Origin: Steromphala cineraria
Lineage: Eukaryota; Mollusca; Gastropoda; Trochida; Trochidae
NCBI GenBank assembly: GCA_916613615.1
Contig: OU744732.1
Coordinates: forward strand, 53,979,727 to 54,043,726
Length of the DNA stretch: 64,000 nucleotides
Direction: 5' to 3'
The notes beneath the pieces are model-generated. The model searched no databases. It had not been told where the DNA came from and saw only the letters and a program-made list of their open reading frames with translations. Position numbers and translations under genes: made by a program. Shown one piece after another: positions 23,156 through 35,454 of this stretch. Every line of letters starts with the position of its first letter. Within the stretch, counting starts at the first letter, position 1.

Positions 23156-23625
23156 ATGCCATTCGTGCTTAATCATATTGTCTTCATCTAATCTTGAGAA
23201 CCAACCTTCATTGGAGTTACTGAAAGACATACAGGTTCACCTGTGTCTCATAGTGCTCGAGGATGCTGATCACATTCTAATAAATAAACGGTCTTTGACT
23301 AACATACTGATGATTGTTCTCTTCTCAAATGTTTTACTTCTAGTCACATTCAAGACTTCCTATTCATATGCTCATGCAACTAACACGTTCTTTCACACCA
23401 TAATTTATCAACAACCCTAACCTGATATTGACTTAATCAATTCTACCAAAGTTCAACCTTTGCTACATTCACTTTTGTGTAACTTATATTGTTCTACTGT
23501 GATTTTATGTCCGCTTCCAATATTTTGCTCCATGTTTCCATCTCCTGGATTCTAACCCAGACGATTGTTAACTATTTTAACCTCTAAATGTGTAATTATT
23601 TCATGCTTTCGTGGTCGAAACCTTC
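23156..23625 (+). other. 3' untranslated region of the Ty3/gypsy element
   Basis: 470 bp between the integrase stop and the polypurine tract. No env-like or other ORF with recognisable features. Confidence 0.7.
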
Positions 23626-23637
23626 GAGAAAGGGGGG
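23626..23637 (+). other. Polypurine tract
   Basis: GAGAAAGGGGGG, three bases before the TGTCACAG start of the 3' LTR. This is the expected plus-strand primer site of an LTR element. Confidence 0.85.
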
Positions 23638-23640
23638 TAT

Positions 23641-25859
23641 TGTCACAGACAAGTTTATCCTTTAATATTGTTATAAATTTCAACTGGTGAATTCACATGA
23701 TGCAACCGGTCATTCACAGCAGTTCGACCATTGCCTCAGGCAGTGTGCACTCAAGCAACAACGATTTGATATCTATCTTATATAGATATGTTATCTCTAC
23801 CACATGCCACCGTATTACATATTTCTTTGACATTGATTGCTTGGATACAGATGTGATTAACATCGTCGTGTGTGTATATAAAGCGCTGGAAATTCTACCT
23901 AGGCACTTTATATCTGCACTTCGAAATACAACATCAACTCTCATCTGTGTCCAGGTAAGCAATGTTCTTCTATGTTGTTATGTTACCTTAAATGTCTATT
24001 GTAAATACTGCAATTGTTTTAACTGGTTGTAACAATTATATGGCAACTAATTTGTATTATATTTCTATTTATCATCATTCTTATATATGTCTTGCACTTA
24101 GTTGTAACTGTGTACAAAACTTGCGTTAGTTGATTATGTTTGTTAGCATTTAATTTATATCAAACACCCTGAGTGAATTATATACAAATATCTGCTTTCA
24201 TTAAGATCAACCTTCAAGTTCTCACATGTGTTACTTAGATGTTCTTATATATTAAAATGAGAGTCCGTCAGCATTCGGCCAAGTCTGTGTAGCACTTTAT
24301 AAAACCTACTGTATAATCATTCACAAGTAAATTCGTCCTACCGCATTTACTGTATAAAGCATTGCATTAGGTCAAAATTAAAGTGTTTATTAATATCTTC
24401 ATTTAATAATAATTGTGTATAACCTTTACACAATGTTCAAATTGTAATGTATCATTCAGATCATAGTAGATGCATCATAACGTATCAACTGTTCAAATTA
24501 TAGCTTAAAGTGGTTATTTATATCATCATATATTTTGATACAATGCTAATTGCATATTACCTAAACATAATGATCAAAGTGTAATATGTTATTTAAAACA
24601 AAGAAATACGCCCTGCCGTATTTACTGTAATAACAGCCTAGATTATCACGTTATGTACGTGTACTTAATATAACACTTAACATGTTATATTAAATGTAAT
24701 TAACATTATCAACATTTATTTGAGACTTTAATATTTAATAAGTACATATGTTTTCATGTTATTCTTATGTATTATTTGAAATTGTAATGATTCATATTGT
24801 ATAAATGACTTTATATCTGCACTTCGAAATACAACATCAACTCTCATCTGTGTCCAGGTTATCTTTTGGATTATCCTCCTGAGGCTCAGTGTGCTCGACC
24901 GTGTGACAGCTAATTTCCCCGATTAAATGTCCACATAAAACTCCATCCCACATCACTTCAACGTGATAAAACATCGAAGTTTGTCGACACCAAAAAGAAG
25001 ACAAACAACTCGATGAAATATCTATGAATAAAAAATTGAAACTTTATTACCTTTATTAAAGGCCAGGGTCGAAAATGAAAGTTACAGGACGTCAGATTGC
25101 ACATGCTCAAAACATTGAGGTCTTGTCTTGGGTTATTTTATTGCTTTGAATGTGATATCCCCTGTAGTGAAATCCTCTGAAGAAATGTGATTGAAAATAC
25201 AGAAATTCAAAAACTAATCAAATTTCCACAAATCAGTTTTAAAATCAGTATCCCAACGTCAGGAATGCATGTGGGTATGAATTACAAATGAATTAACTAA
25301 GACATTTCAATATTGACGAATTAAATATAATCCAACAATTACCAGTACAAGTGCCTGTACCTGAATACGAAGTACCTGTAGGCAATACACATTTAAAGGG
25401 CAGACCCGCGCGAGGACATATTTACTAACGTGACTTTTATTACAGGGCCATAAAAAGTTCAAAGATACAGAGATAATGACTTTTCTTGACATATGCTGGA
25501 ATATTCCAGCATGGTTAAAAATCTTTACATATCTATTATCGTAATGTGTCTATATCCGTTCCACATACAATTTATAAACATGAAATAATTGTAGTATTTT
25601 CTGTTTGTGACTTGTAACTTGTTTATGAAGAATGTTCACGTACCACAAAAAGGAAGGAAAAAAAAGAAAAAAAGAAATGTTCACGTTTTACAATCTTAAA
25701 CGGTTCAGATATAAAACTATATTAATAATAAGAAAATGTGATAAAAGGGAATGTAAATTCAGGAACAAATAACTGACATTCTCAGTAAAATGCATTAAAA
25801 TGTAATAACTTCACAAAATAATAATTACAAATAAAGATTCATATATTTGTTGGTCTGTT
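23641..25859 (+). repeat. 3' long terminal repeat
   Basis: 2219 bp, a shorter version of 14530-17054 because of three indels. It has a TATA box at 23875, a splice-donor-like site at 23955, the 274-bp module at 24745-25018, a palindrome TGCTGGAATATTCCAGCA at 25494-25511, and AATAAA at 25830-25835 followed by a T/G-rich stretch at 25846-25860. Its similarity to the 5' copy ends at 25859. Confidence 0.85.
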
Positions 25860-25860
25860 T
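25830..25860 (+). terminator. Polyadenylation signal of the Ty3/gypsy element
   Basis: AATAAA at 25830, then TTTGTTGGTCTGTTTTT as a GT-rich downstream element. The terminal repeat ends almost exactly at the predicted cleavage site. Confidence 0.6.
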
Positions 25861-26509
25861 TTAATCTTATAAATCACCGAAAACATACGATCATAGAAAA
25901 ACAAAACATCATTCTATTTGTTTTAAAAAGGCATGATTCTGTCTTAGAGACATAAAATAGGTTAAAATGCTAATCCATGTCACAGAGTGTATCTAATAAC
26001 ATCTTTATGCAATATTATTATGCTTTATTATATATTCCTGGTGTTTAGGTATTCCTGTTCCAATTTTATTTTATTATTTTAATAACCACTTTGGGATTTA
26101 TGTTTGAAATATGTTGAAAGATAGTTTAAATAAATATTTTCAGTTTCTGGAGTCAGCGTTTGCCTTGATATGTTCATGTGTTTACGTAAGTTAATCACAG
26201 AGAACCATACCTATAACTATATATATAACTATTAAGATCGTTTATAAAAAATATATTTAGCAACAAACCTTATAGATATAGAGATTACAATATGAGGAAG
26301 AAAAAATCAATTTGTATTATATCAAAAGATAAAAGACGCCATTTATTTTCTGCCAAAATATATGTTAAAATACACACAAGTATACACTAGTGAAGAAAGT
26401 CTAGATAACATTTGCTTCAGTGGGCTTTTCTTCACTTCTTTATAAAAGATATTTCAGTAAAACAAACATCAAAGACAATCATTTATCATAGTAATTTGAT
26501 AGTCACTCA
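25860..26509. other. Flank of the LTR element, nothing recognised
   Basis: AT-rich, no gene. No copy of the bases preceding the 5' LTR (GTGTATC) was seen here, so no target-site duplication is assigned. Confidence 0.45.
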
Positions 26510-26765
26510 TTATGTGAATTGCATATCACCCTTGCTTTTTGAGAAATTATGTTTTACCTACTTCATAAATTGACAAATCAAGTTATATGAATTTGCAAAT
26601 CTAATTAGAAAAGAAATCATAATTTTGACATATAAATCGAATTCAGCAACTAAGCATCTGCATTTGCAAACGAGATACATGTAGGCAATATACAAATACT
26701 TTGCTGAACCAGGCGGGACACCTCGAGATTTTTATTACAGGGTCATAAAAAGATCAAAGACAGCG
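26510..26765 (+). repeat. Diverged copy of part of the LTR
   Basis: Collinear with about 16325-16665 of the 5' LTR. Shared landmarks include AATTGCATATCAC, GTTATATGAATTT, ATGTAGGCAATA (GTAGGCAATA in the LTR) and TTTTTATTACAGGG(C/T)CATAA. It is far more diverged than the two LTRs are from each other, so it is an older fragment of the same family or a shared third element. Confidence 0.65.
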
Positions 26766-26890
26766 AAGTTGTACGGCATCTATGTCCGGGTCTCGTCCTA
26801 CAGAGACTGGGTAGACTCCGTTATAGGGGTGGTCTAGGGAGTACAAATGTAGTTTGTTTAGGGATGGAAATCGGATAGAGGGTGTGACTT

Positions 26891-27112
26891 TATAAATACG
26901 ACGTTTGGAGGCTTGAAACTATCATCTGGATGGAGTGAGCTTAGGTTGTAACTGATGGTTTTGTTGTGTGTGTTGGCGAGTGGGGAAGGACTGGAGTGGA
27001 TTGGGTGGGATTAGGTTTGGAGGAATGAATGTATGTGCGCGCATTTATACACGGGTATCAGCGTATAGTTGACAGTTAGTTACGGGTGGACATATATGGA
27101 CTGGACAGTGGT
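26891..27112 (+). promoter_or_regulatory. Promoter-like block with TATA box and splice donor
   Basis: TATAAATA at 26891-26898, followed about 210 bp later by GGACAGTG and GTAAGC (GT at 27111). The arrangement resembles the TATA-leader-donor layout of the LTR element and follows the LTR-like fragment, so it may be the 5' end of an older relative. A host gene first exon cannot be excluded. No ORF identifies it. Confidence 0.35.
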
Positions 27113-27639
27113 AAGCCCCATGGTAAAGAAACACGTTCCTGATTAAATGGAATGTGTGATTTGATTTTTATCAAAGAAAGGTTAGGAGAGAATTGAAATT
27201 TTGTGTCATACCTTTAAATGTAGATTTGTTTCAACCTTGTGTCTCAACCTTAGGTCTCGTTATACAGTTTTTTGATTGTGAACGGGAAAGAGTTCCCACT
27301 TCAGAGAGCAAACAGAGGTCAGACAGTGTTTTACCCCTAAAAGAAAAGTTATATGAGGTATAAGAATAAGTCTTTTTTTCAGAATTAGCTAATATACTTG
27401 GCTGTCAGCATGTAAAAGTTATATATTGCTATGCCAATTGCGGAAGGTCAGGTGACCCACTCAAGGGAAGCTGTTCGGTCGCTTCCGGGTCCAAAATCCC
27501 AAGAATTTCCACGTGTGAATTTCATAGGGCATATTTTCAAATAGCTATTATATTATAATATAATAGAACATATACATGTTAACACGTATTTCATTTATTT
27601 CATGTTATTCATTCTCAAAGATGCTACTCAACAAACCTG
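27113..27639. other. Non-coding stretch, nothing recognised
   Basis: No gene, RNA or repeat recognised. Confidence 0.4.
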
Positions 27640-28030
27640 GCCTGGCCTGGCCTGTAAGACCCGATGGGCTTATGGCATGGCATGGCGTCCGGCGTCCGTC
27701 CACCCGTCCATCCGTCAATCCGTAAACTTTTCACATTTTCAACTTCTTCTCCAGAACCAATGACTCTACAGAGCTGAAATTTGATGTGCAGACTCCTTGG
27801 CCAATGGGGATTCTAAATTGTAGATTTTGTGACCTCATGACACCAAATGGGGTCACAGGGGTCAAAACCGTAAACACATATTTTCATCTTCTCCAGTTCC
27901 AAAAGGTCTAGAGAGCTGAAAAGTTGTGTGTAAACTCCTTGGCCAATGGGGATTCTTAATTGTAGATTTTGTGACCTCATGACCCCAAATTGGGTCACAG
28001 GGGTCAAAACCTTAAAAACCTATTTCCATC
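27640..28030 (+). repeat. Complex repeat: pentamer runs, GTCC-rich head and two 145-bp units
   Basis: Starts with (CTGGC)n and (GGCAT)n runs and CGTCCGTCCAC-type sequence leading to GTAAACTTTTCACATTT. Then come two units about 145 bp apart, each with CTCCTTGGCCAATGGGGATT and GTGACCTCATGAC. This composition is typical of dispersed repeats in invertebrate genomes; its class is not known to me. Confidence 0.7.
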
Positions 28031-29053
28031 AAAACTCTGATGAGCTACAGAGCCCATGGCTCTATTTTTTAAATATTGAACTACTTTATACGTTATATTA
28101 CTTTCAGCATGTATGAATGAATGCATTTTATTATGTGCATACATGTGTAATGTTCCCACTAAGAAGAACAAACATGAATGTTGATACAACACTTGAGTGA
28201 AGCAAAGCGGTTAACTTTAGGGTTTGTGACAAGGGAATGTTACCATTTACCCGATGCAAAAGGTCACCACCAAAACACTCTTTATTTATCATGTACTTAT
28301 TTCCTGCTGAGTGAACAAAGGCACATATATTTGAATAAAGTGCCTAGACCAAGTTGACACATATGTTTCAAAACTCATGTCTCAGTGTTTGGCAAGGAAT
28401 CAACCCTTGAAATCTACCCATCAAGCGAGCCGCGCCCTTTGTTGCTGAACTACAATAATAGCGGTCGACGGAGCATTGCCATAAAGAACCATCGAAGTTT
28501 CGGCAGTCCACGCTCGCATCTTACCGAAGAGGCCAACTGCAACCAATCATTGGAAATCTGCTTCAGTCTAGTGTTGTCCTTAAAGACCCCACTGTCTGGG
28601 GTCATATATGCATAAGTTCACAAACAGTGTTATTTGATCGAGGAGTATCGACTGTTGCAGGAAAGAAGCATATTGAAGCTAATCGTCGTCGTATAGAGAT
28701 ATTAGGGAGGGTTGAAGACGCGATGAAGATCGAAAACAGGACAGTGAGGCACGTCAATCAGCCAAACGTTATTTTGTAAACTTATCTTTAGCATTTAGGA
28801 TGACAGATACGAGTAGATAATGTTTGATATGTTATACTTATAGATAATATTCATGTAAATTTGATAGACAGGCTCGAGCCTGAAACCTATGTACTACTGC
28901 ACGTTCTACCAAACAGTTACACCACTGTACCCGTTAACAACTTAGACAAAAAGAGATGAATTTTAGGTACTTAAACCTACGACTTGATTTAAGCCAGATA
29001 TTATTTTTTTCTAAGGTTTTTTTTCGGATTATAACAAACACAACGCATCTCCC
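28031..29053. other. Non-coding stretch, nothing recognised
   Basis: A few short open frames (for example 28385-28615), none with recognisable features. Confidence 0.4.
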
Positions 29054-29173
29054 TCGGACTTTCCGACCAAAGAAAGCCCCTGTCATCGGTATCCGCCACG
29101 TGGTCAGACCAAAGACCTCCCCCTTGGCCGATACCTCATGTATTGGACATTCTTTGAACGGAAAGCCCTCGCA
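29054..29173. repeat. Short inverted-repeat element (MITE-like)
   Basis: Imperfect inverted arms of about 22 bp: CTCGGACTTTCCGACCAAAG at the left and CTTTGAACGGAAAGCCCTCG at the right. The interior is partly self-complementary. It could be a MITE remnant. Confidence 0.45.
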
Positions 29174-29852
29174 AACAGTCTTTCTCTATTATATAACAAC
29201 TGAAATCATTGAAAGTAAGAGGTTTATTTCACAATGTAGAATATAAAAGCCTGATGAAGCAATTGCAGCAATCTTACAAATGTTTTTCCTAAAGTGGTTC
29301 AACCAACCTATTTGGTGTATTTTATAATATGATAATTTAATCATGTAAAAGCCATTTCTTTATTTTACGCTCGGGTAATACAACGTATTATGTAAATATA
29401 CGTATCATTTTGAAAACATTGCATGACAAGGATATTAACGCCGTTTCGTCAATTTAATTCCAGATGGAATGTGCTTTCAAAAATATTCAAAGTTTCATGT
29501 AGGGATTAAAGCAGTTTTACAATGGTTCGTATGTGGGAGTGTGTAATCTCTTTTCATCAACCATAACAGCCCAGACCTCATAGGTCACTGTGAGTCACAA
29601 ATGATCAAATTACGATAGGAAAATCTGCTTTCAGTCTAATATAGTCCTTAAGGAACGGTTCAAATTTGAACGATATAATTGACACACAACATAATTGCTA
29701 ATCTAATCTTCATTGTATCAGGCCGTGGCCTATCATGAAAACATTGATATCGAAAGGGCAGACCGATAATTACGTTTGAACTATTTACATACACTGAAAG
29801 TCCTGTCGAATGTGTATGTTGACATTTAAAGCTAAGGGGGAACTCGAAAAAG
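29174..29852 (+). promoter_or_regulatory. Upstream region of the LDLa gene
   Basis: No clear TATA box or other core promoter motif was found before the ATG at 29853. The transcription start is unknown and an untranslated first exon cannot be excluded. Confidence 0.3.
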
Positions 29853-32332
29853 ATGCCGGTGAATCAAATCCTATGCGTGATATTCATTCTGGTAGCAGTT
29901 ATATATGAAACTCGAGCTGGTATGTAATCCCTTTTTGTTGATTCAGTAATTTGGACTTTTCTCACATGGTCCGGAATCGAATATTCATGTTTAGATTTGA
30001 CACATTAGAAAACAGTTTAGAAAAACATGTCCATATGGAATTATCGATTTTTACACAGATAATCATCATCATCCAGTCAAAAGTCAAAAGTACATTTATT
30101 ATCAATTCCGCAGTGTGTTACACACATATTATCAGGATTGTTATTTGCTGCTTGAACATATCGCTCTATCGGTAAGTTGATTTTGAATGCTATAAAACTA
30201 TGTTTTGTAAATACTTATGTTTGTGTATCAGGCAATTTAACCTTATATTTTCACGCTTCTTCAAAACGGAGATGTTTCTTTCAAACGGATTCTTAGATTT
30301 AAATTGCAATTAATAACATATGAAGAATAAATGAATAAAAATAGTCGCCCCAATGCAACTTCTAGACATTTGATGTATCATAGACGTCCTAAAACATACT
30401 GAAAGGTAATCTTACAGTCAACTGGCTTTCCTAATTAGGGAGGTTCAAAACGAAATTCGAAATTTTCTTAAAGTTTCTTAAAGCGTGTTTTTTTCTCTCT
30501 CAGAAACATAACGTTTAAAACTGTTTAAATGAGGATGATTGACTCGTGAAAACATATGACTACATGTATGTGTTTGTTGTATTGAAACCTAATGGTATTA
30601 TAGTGACAACGAACAACAAACTTTACCAAATAACTCTTCAAACTATTTCCTCGTAACGACTATCAGTGACAACCATTGTGTTTATGACAGATGCAACATG
30701 CGCGGAGAACCAAGCCGTCTGTGAGGACACGGGCCACTGTATCCCTGCAGTCTGGAGGTGTGATGGAGAGACAGACTGTCGGGACGGAAGTGACGAACTC
30801 AACTGTGAGACTTGATTTTATGATGCTCTTCGGAGCCATAAATGGGGTTTTAGAAGTGAATGTTCGTGTATTTATCGTCTTATCGTCCAGAAAAGTAGGT
30901 GGAAAGTAAAATTGAGATTTTGAGTCTGAAAAATAATTAGGTCAAAGTTGCGAGATTTCAATATCAACATTAGTTATAAGAATAAGGGACATTTTCACAA
31001 TGAACAAATAGAAGTCAGTAACACTAAACACCAAACTATTGAGTGAGGGAAATATTGTTTAGCCCTGTTTAGGCAATAGTCTAGCCATAAGCGGCGGCTT
31101 TTACAATGCTAAATGTCATAAACAATGAGGACCCTGAACAGGACAATTTAGGGGATAAATCTATTTCTAGATATTCAAAAGACTCTTCATAATTAAGCAT
31201 ACTTCTGTTTAAGGTACGGCAACTCCCCGATGTGTAGCGACCTTCACGGCCTGTCGGAGTGGACAGTGTATACCGACTCGCTGGGGGTGTGACGGAGAGC
31301 GAGACTGCCAGGACGGAAGTGATGAAGACGATTGTGGTAAGTAATGACAGTATCCTCGATACCAGTGAACCTGTGCAATGCTCAATCGAACGTTGTCATT
31401 CAGTGTCGTTCGGAAACAACAGATGCTAATCCCTTTATGGATGGGTTACACGATAATTTCTGTATAATCTGAGAGTATGGTGGTGGGGGGGGGGGGGGGG
31501 GGGGACTAGGACCTTAAGACTCTTTCGCTTATGTTTATGACTAGATTGTTGGCATTGGCGGATTCTGATGTTTCTGATGTGATGTCCCGTGTTTCCCCAA
31601 ACGCAGCATCCACAGCCCAGGACTGTGATGAGAGGGAGTTCCAATGTGCAGACGGGACCTGTATCGATGTAGACTGGGTGTGTGACGGTGACCTGGACTG
31701 TCTTGATCATAGGGACGAGTTGGTGTGTGGTGGTGAGCTAATATTAATCTCTATTTTCTCTTAGAATAGTTAATTCATGTACTTTAATCATAGATCACGA
31801 ATAATTAATAATATACATCTGTGAATGAAATGTATTCTTGACAAGCAAGCCGCTAAATGATAGTCCAATGGTAAAACCAGTCTCTCAACAGGTATAGTCA
31901 GCCTCATGTTTAAGTTATGACAAAAATTATCTTGTGGTAGTCAAATTCAACATTGAAATTCCACGACACAGATGTTTCTCAGACAGTCAAGTTCTAAATC
32001 TGGTTGATCTCTTGCTTTAGCAATTCCTATAAGATTGTATCTGGCAGCGACGAGCATCTGTGTTCAGCCAAAGTTCAATATATTTTGTGAAAATGACCGG
32101 CGCTAACGGTTGAGCTTGACATGCGTGTCATTTCATAATTTAGAAAGAAATAACGTAGTATAGTAAATTAACATTGAGGATTGATGTATATTATGGTATT
32201 AAACTATCCATTAGTGAACAACTCTCTTACTTTTAAACGATGTATGATATAACCTTAATAAGGTTTACAAATTAATTGTTTCCAGATAACCAACGGTCAG
32301 GAGGTGTACTGAGGCGACTCATCCGGAGGTGA
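29853..32332 (+). CDS. Secreted protein with three LDL-receptor class A domains (five exons)
   Basis: Coding exons read from splice signals and domain continuity: 29853-29919, 30691-30804, 31214-31336, 31607-31732 and 32286-32332, totalling 477 nt (158 residues plus stop). All introns are GT/AG and phase 1. Exon 1 encodes a signal peptide ([16 protein letters not shown]). Exons 2-4 each encode one six-cysteine LDLa module with the acidic calcium site: RDGSDE, QDGSDE and the variant LDHRDE. The exon 2/3 junction splits the sixth cysteine codon of module 1. Exon 5 gives a short basic tail (VLRRLIRR) and TGA. LDLa modules bind calcium and protein ligands; with no transmembrane segment the product should be extracellular. 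Ligand and process are unknown. All cysteines are present and no disruption is seen, so it is probably functional. Confidence 0.85.
31485..31504 (+). repeat. Poly-G tract in LDLa gene intron 3
   Basis: An uninterrupted run of 20 G, preceded by TGGTGGT. Such tracts can form G-quadruplexes and are prone to length error. Confidence 0.85.
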
Positions 32333-32425
32333 AGGTCACGTTGACCTTGGTCTAGTGGAGGGAAGAGTGGTCTACCCCTTGTAACATTTCACTTCTTCTC
32401 ATCATGTTTTGTCCGAGAGTTTTCC

Positions 32426-32431
32426 AATAAA
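32426..32431 (+). terminator. Polyadenylation signal of the LDLa gene
   Basis: AATAAA about 94 bp after the stop codon at 32330-32332, giving a short 3' UTR. Confidence 0.7.
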
Positions 32432-32436
32432 TGCTC

Positions 32437-33450
32437 ACATGACATTTTTGTTTTTCAATGATATCCTTTTCTATAACAAAAAACAAGAAAAACAGAAGAT
32501 GACTTTTCAAAAAGATCCAATAGAATGAGAGAATTCTGTACTAACAACTGCCATCATGAACTATTAATTATATCAAGAAATACTGTGGACAGTACAAACA
32601 ATTAAGGAACCATCGATTTAAAATTTAGATTGTAGTTATAGGTGCATTTTCATCAATCGGCATTAGAAACATGGTAGTACAAGCTCAATAACATGAACAC
32701 AATTTTTTTTTAAAGTTCTTCAAAGAAATGTGTTGGAACAGTGCTAACAAGAACATAAGGGTTTCTTGTTTCTGGATTTAAATTTGAATGCCGTGTAGAA
32801 TTACACCTTGCTCGACCCGAAGTTGCGGACACAGTAAACACCTATGATTGACGTATTCATATCTGCAACCTCTGTTTAAAGCTGCCCAGTCACTTTTCTA
32901 ACCCTTCGGTCAGAGTATGAACTGACGATCTATTTTTGATCTTGGATATATATAGCTTACATTTGCAATAATGTTTAAATGTTATATATACAAAGATATT
33001 CAAAGATTCCTATAAGGTATTTAGAAACAGAGAGTTTACTTATTCCGATTTATCATCGCCTTAATCTAAAATACACAAAATATCTCTCCTTCAGTTCAGT
33101 GGAACACTCAAGAAATAGCAACAAAATGAATGTCGAAGAACAAGTTTTGATGAATCTTAACAACCAACTGTCGTGATGATCCGAAGTGTTTAAACACCAC
33201 AAAATCTGTTCACAAATTTTAGAATCGTTGTCATTCTGATAGTTTTGCAGGTGAAAAAGGCATGTCGGGCTCAAATCAAAACTTGATACGTCACACCAGA
33301 ACTATGAATGAACAAATGAGATAAAATATATTTTATGATAATGTATGAATAAAAAGAACATGACAATGCAATATCTCTGGTTAACGCTTCCATCGTTGGT
33401 GCTGCTGTTTATGCTGTTGGCTTCCAGTGATGCCACTGACGTCTTCCTCG
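32437..33450. other. Non-coding stretch, nothing recognised
   Basis: Lies between the LDLa gene and the composite element. Short frames only. Confidence 0.45.
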
Positions 33451-33508
33451 GATCCTCAGCGACTCCTAGCGGTGAAACGTGATATCAGCCTCTTTCTGGA
33501 TTTGACCG
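33451..33508 (+). repeat. Split direct repeat A1
   Basis: 58 bp from GATCCTCAGCGACTCC to GGATTTGACCG, identical to 39876-39933. The flanks diverge at once on both sides. Confidence 0.92.
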
Positions 33509-34154
33509 CTTGCGGCCGAGTCACGTTTTTTTTGCCAGCGTCAGGTAGCTATATTTTTCTTTAAATTCTAGTCCCCAAGGGGGGAATTTTGCCTTGGTGG
33601 CTGGGTTAGGCCTTGATGGCCATGTGGATTACCTGTCTTGGTGACAGAGGATTGTCGGATAATCTAACTTTGAGAGTTTTTGGCCTGCGAGGCGAATTGC
33701 TAACTGGTCGTCTGTAGAATGACTTAATACCAAGTGGCCTTCGCTGGTTTTGATGGAAGTTTTGAGAAAATTGCGTTCCATTTTGCTTTACAATGTCAGA
33801 ATAGTCTGTTTGTCGAAGTTGTCTCGCGGCGGTAGGCTGCACAGCCTGTTCGACCTTGAGGGCCCGCGCGATTATGTGTTACGGTTTTTGGGTTGTGAGA
33901 TGGCTTATTTGTTTCATATGTTGAAGTAATGTGTAATGCTTTAGCCCATCGCGATATTTCACGTCGGAAAACCTAGGGAATCAGGATTTGTTACATGAGT
34001 GCCCTCTACACGATTTTGGTCTATGACGTCACAATAGTTCAAAATTATGACGTCAAGAGCCACATGCCATTTTCGTAATAGTAGACTTTCCGGGTTTTAT
34101 AATATTATGATAATTGTTACTGGTAGGGATGAATCTTAATTATTTATGTTACAG

Positions 34155-34472
34155 AAAATCATGGTGGGTCACACGGTGCTCAAGAAGAGGCACTCTCTTG
34201 AGGGGAAAGGCGTTGGCCTTCGGCTAGTCAAGAGGATCAGAGACTCGGGGGCGGTGAAGCAGTTCGCCCGGTTCACCCCAGGGGTGGACACCTCCAAACT
34301 GTCGGACAAAGACCTGGAGGAGAGATTCAGGGCCCTTACAGGGGAAGACATCGCAGAGATTCTGGGGATGGCGGGAAAGGAGACAGAGACTGACCACAGG
34401 CGACTCGCCTGCCACTTTGCCATCGTTCTGGCGAACGAGTTGGGCCAACCGAGGGGGCAGGATTTGCCGGCC
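34155..34472 (+). CDS. GC-rich exon-like ORF of unknown function
   Basis: An open frame of 106 codons flanked by a good acceptor (TTATGTTACAG at 34144-34154) and a donor (GTGAGT from 34473), with both boundaries in phase 0. The frame starts upstream at an ATG at 34146 and would stay open to a stop at 34524-34526 if unspliced (126 residues). The product is charged and mostly helical in appearance (VGLRLVKRIRDSGAVKQFAR, then LSDKDLEERFRALTGEDIAE). GC content is well above the flanks. I do not recognise the family. It could be the gag-like ORF of the retroelement or part of a captured gene. Confidence 0.5.
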
Positions 34473-34526
34473 GTGAGTATTGCTACTCGGCGATTAGAAA
34501 ATGCAGGGGCCATACGCATTGGATGA

Positions 34527-35454
34527 AAAATGTCCAATTAAAAGTTGGTTTTATAATTGATATAATGGTCATTGGCCCATTCAAAATTTAGAAAATTACT
34601 GTAGGGGTCAAAGGTGTCAATTGACCAATAGTGATTTTATCTTAAAATGTTGGCATTTTCGTATGACAATTTGCGGTATATAGATTGAAAATCTGTAAAA
34701 TTACAGTACATGATTGATAGTTGTGATGTACGATCTCGTAACGACAATAATTTTCCTTATCCTGTTATTGGAAAGATCGTTTATAGAATAAAACTCTAGA
34801 CAAAAGTCGATTATAATGTTAATTTAGAATGGAGAGGAGCCTCTGAAAATGGCAATTTTTCGGATTTAGTCCATTAAGGATCAAGACTTGCTCTTCGAGG
34901 GCTTATATGTACAGTCCGGGTATAAAACTATAAATAGAGCTGATATTTTAAGTCTTATTTTGGCCGGAGGTTTCTTAGCATTGCTCGCTTGGACCGCCAA
35001 GCAGCCTGTGTGCATGTGTGCTATTTTTAGCATCAGCTCGCGTTAGAGGATACCGATCTTGTGCGAATGAACAATCCGGAACCACCCGAAGGAGCGTGAA
35101 TGTTTGTTTACTTCCGGAGTTACTTGTCTCGCTCTCCGTTGAAACTTTGGCACTATGCAACTACTTAGGGCTCTGTTTTAGGCCCGAGGGACATTTGTTA
35201 AAGCTTGTGGCATCACATTTGCGGTAGCAGGCATTTATTTTCCCTACTTTATCTCATTCATTTTCTTGTAACTACTTTTTGCCTTTATTGTTCGTGGTAT
35301 CCAAAAATCAGACTTGATCGTGCATACTGAATTCGTTAATGTGCACCATATCAATGTTGCGGGACAATCATGTAAGGGATTCCAGTCACTGAGGGGGGAG
35401 TACTGCACTTCACCGGGCGCACTTTTTGCCGATTTTTTAGCGCCCAATCTGGCG
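34527..35454 (+). promoter_or_regulatory. Non-coding spacer with TATA box at 34929
   Basis: AT-rich to about 34920, then TATAAATAG at 34929-34937, followed by more GC-rich DNA. It could be the promoter of an element transcript. No coding sequence and no reverse transcriptase motif were found. Confidence 0.4.

Larger units (their letters stand above)
14530..25859 (+). mobile_element. Ty3/gypsy chromovirus-type LTR retrotransposon
   Basis: An 11.3-kb element with near-identical terminal repeats (14530-17054 and 23641-25859), both starting TGTCACAG. Internal coding order is gag, protease, reverse transcriptase, RNase H, integrase and C-terminal chromodomain, the Ty3/gypsy chromovirus order. A polypurine tract abuts the 3' repeat. 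The terminal repeats are much longer than usual and differ by only scattered substitutions plus three indels, so insertion looks fairly recent. The coding region is nevertheless broken by two apparent frameshifts in gag and stop codons at 18644 and 20969. No clear primer binding site and no target-site duplication could be identified. There is no envelope-like ORF. It is probably not autonomous in this state. Confidence 0.9.

Noticed and set aside
34169..34537. Minus-strand frame opposite the GC-rich exon
   Set aside because: The plus strand has splice signals with matching phase; the antisense frame is a by-product of GC-rich codons.
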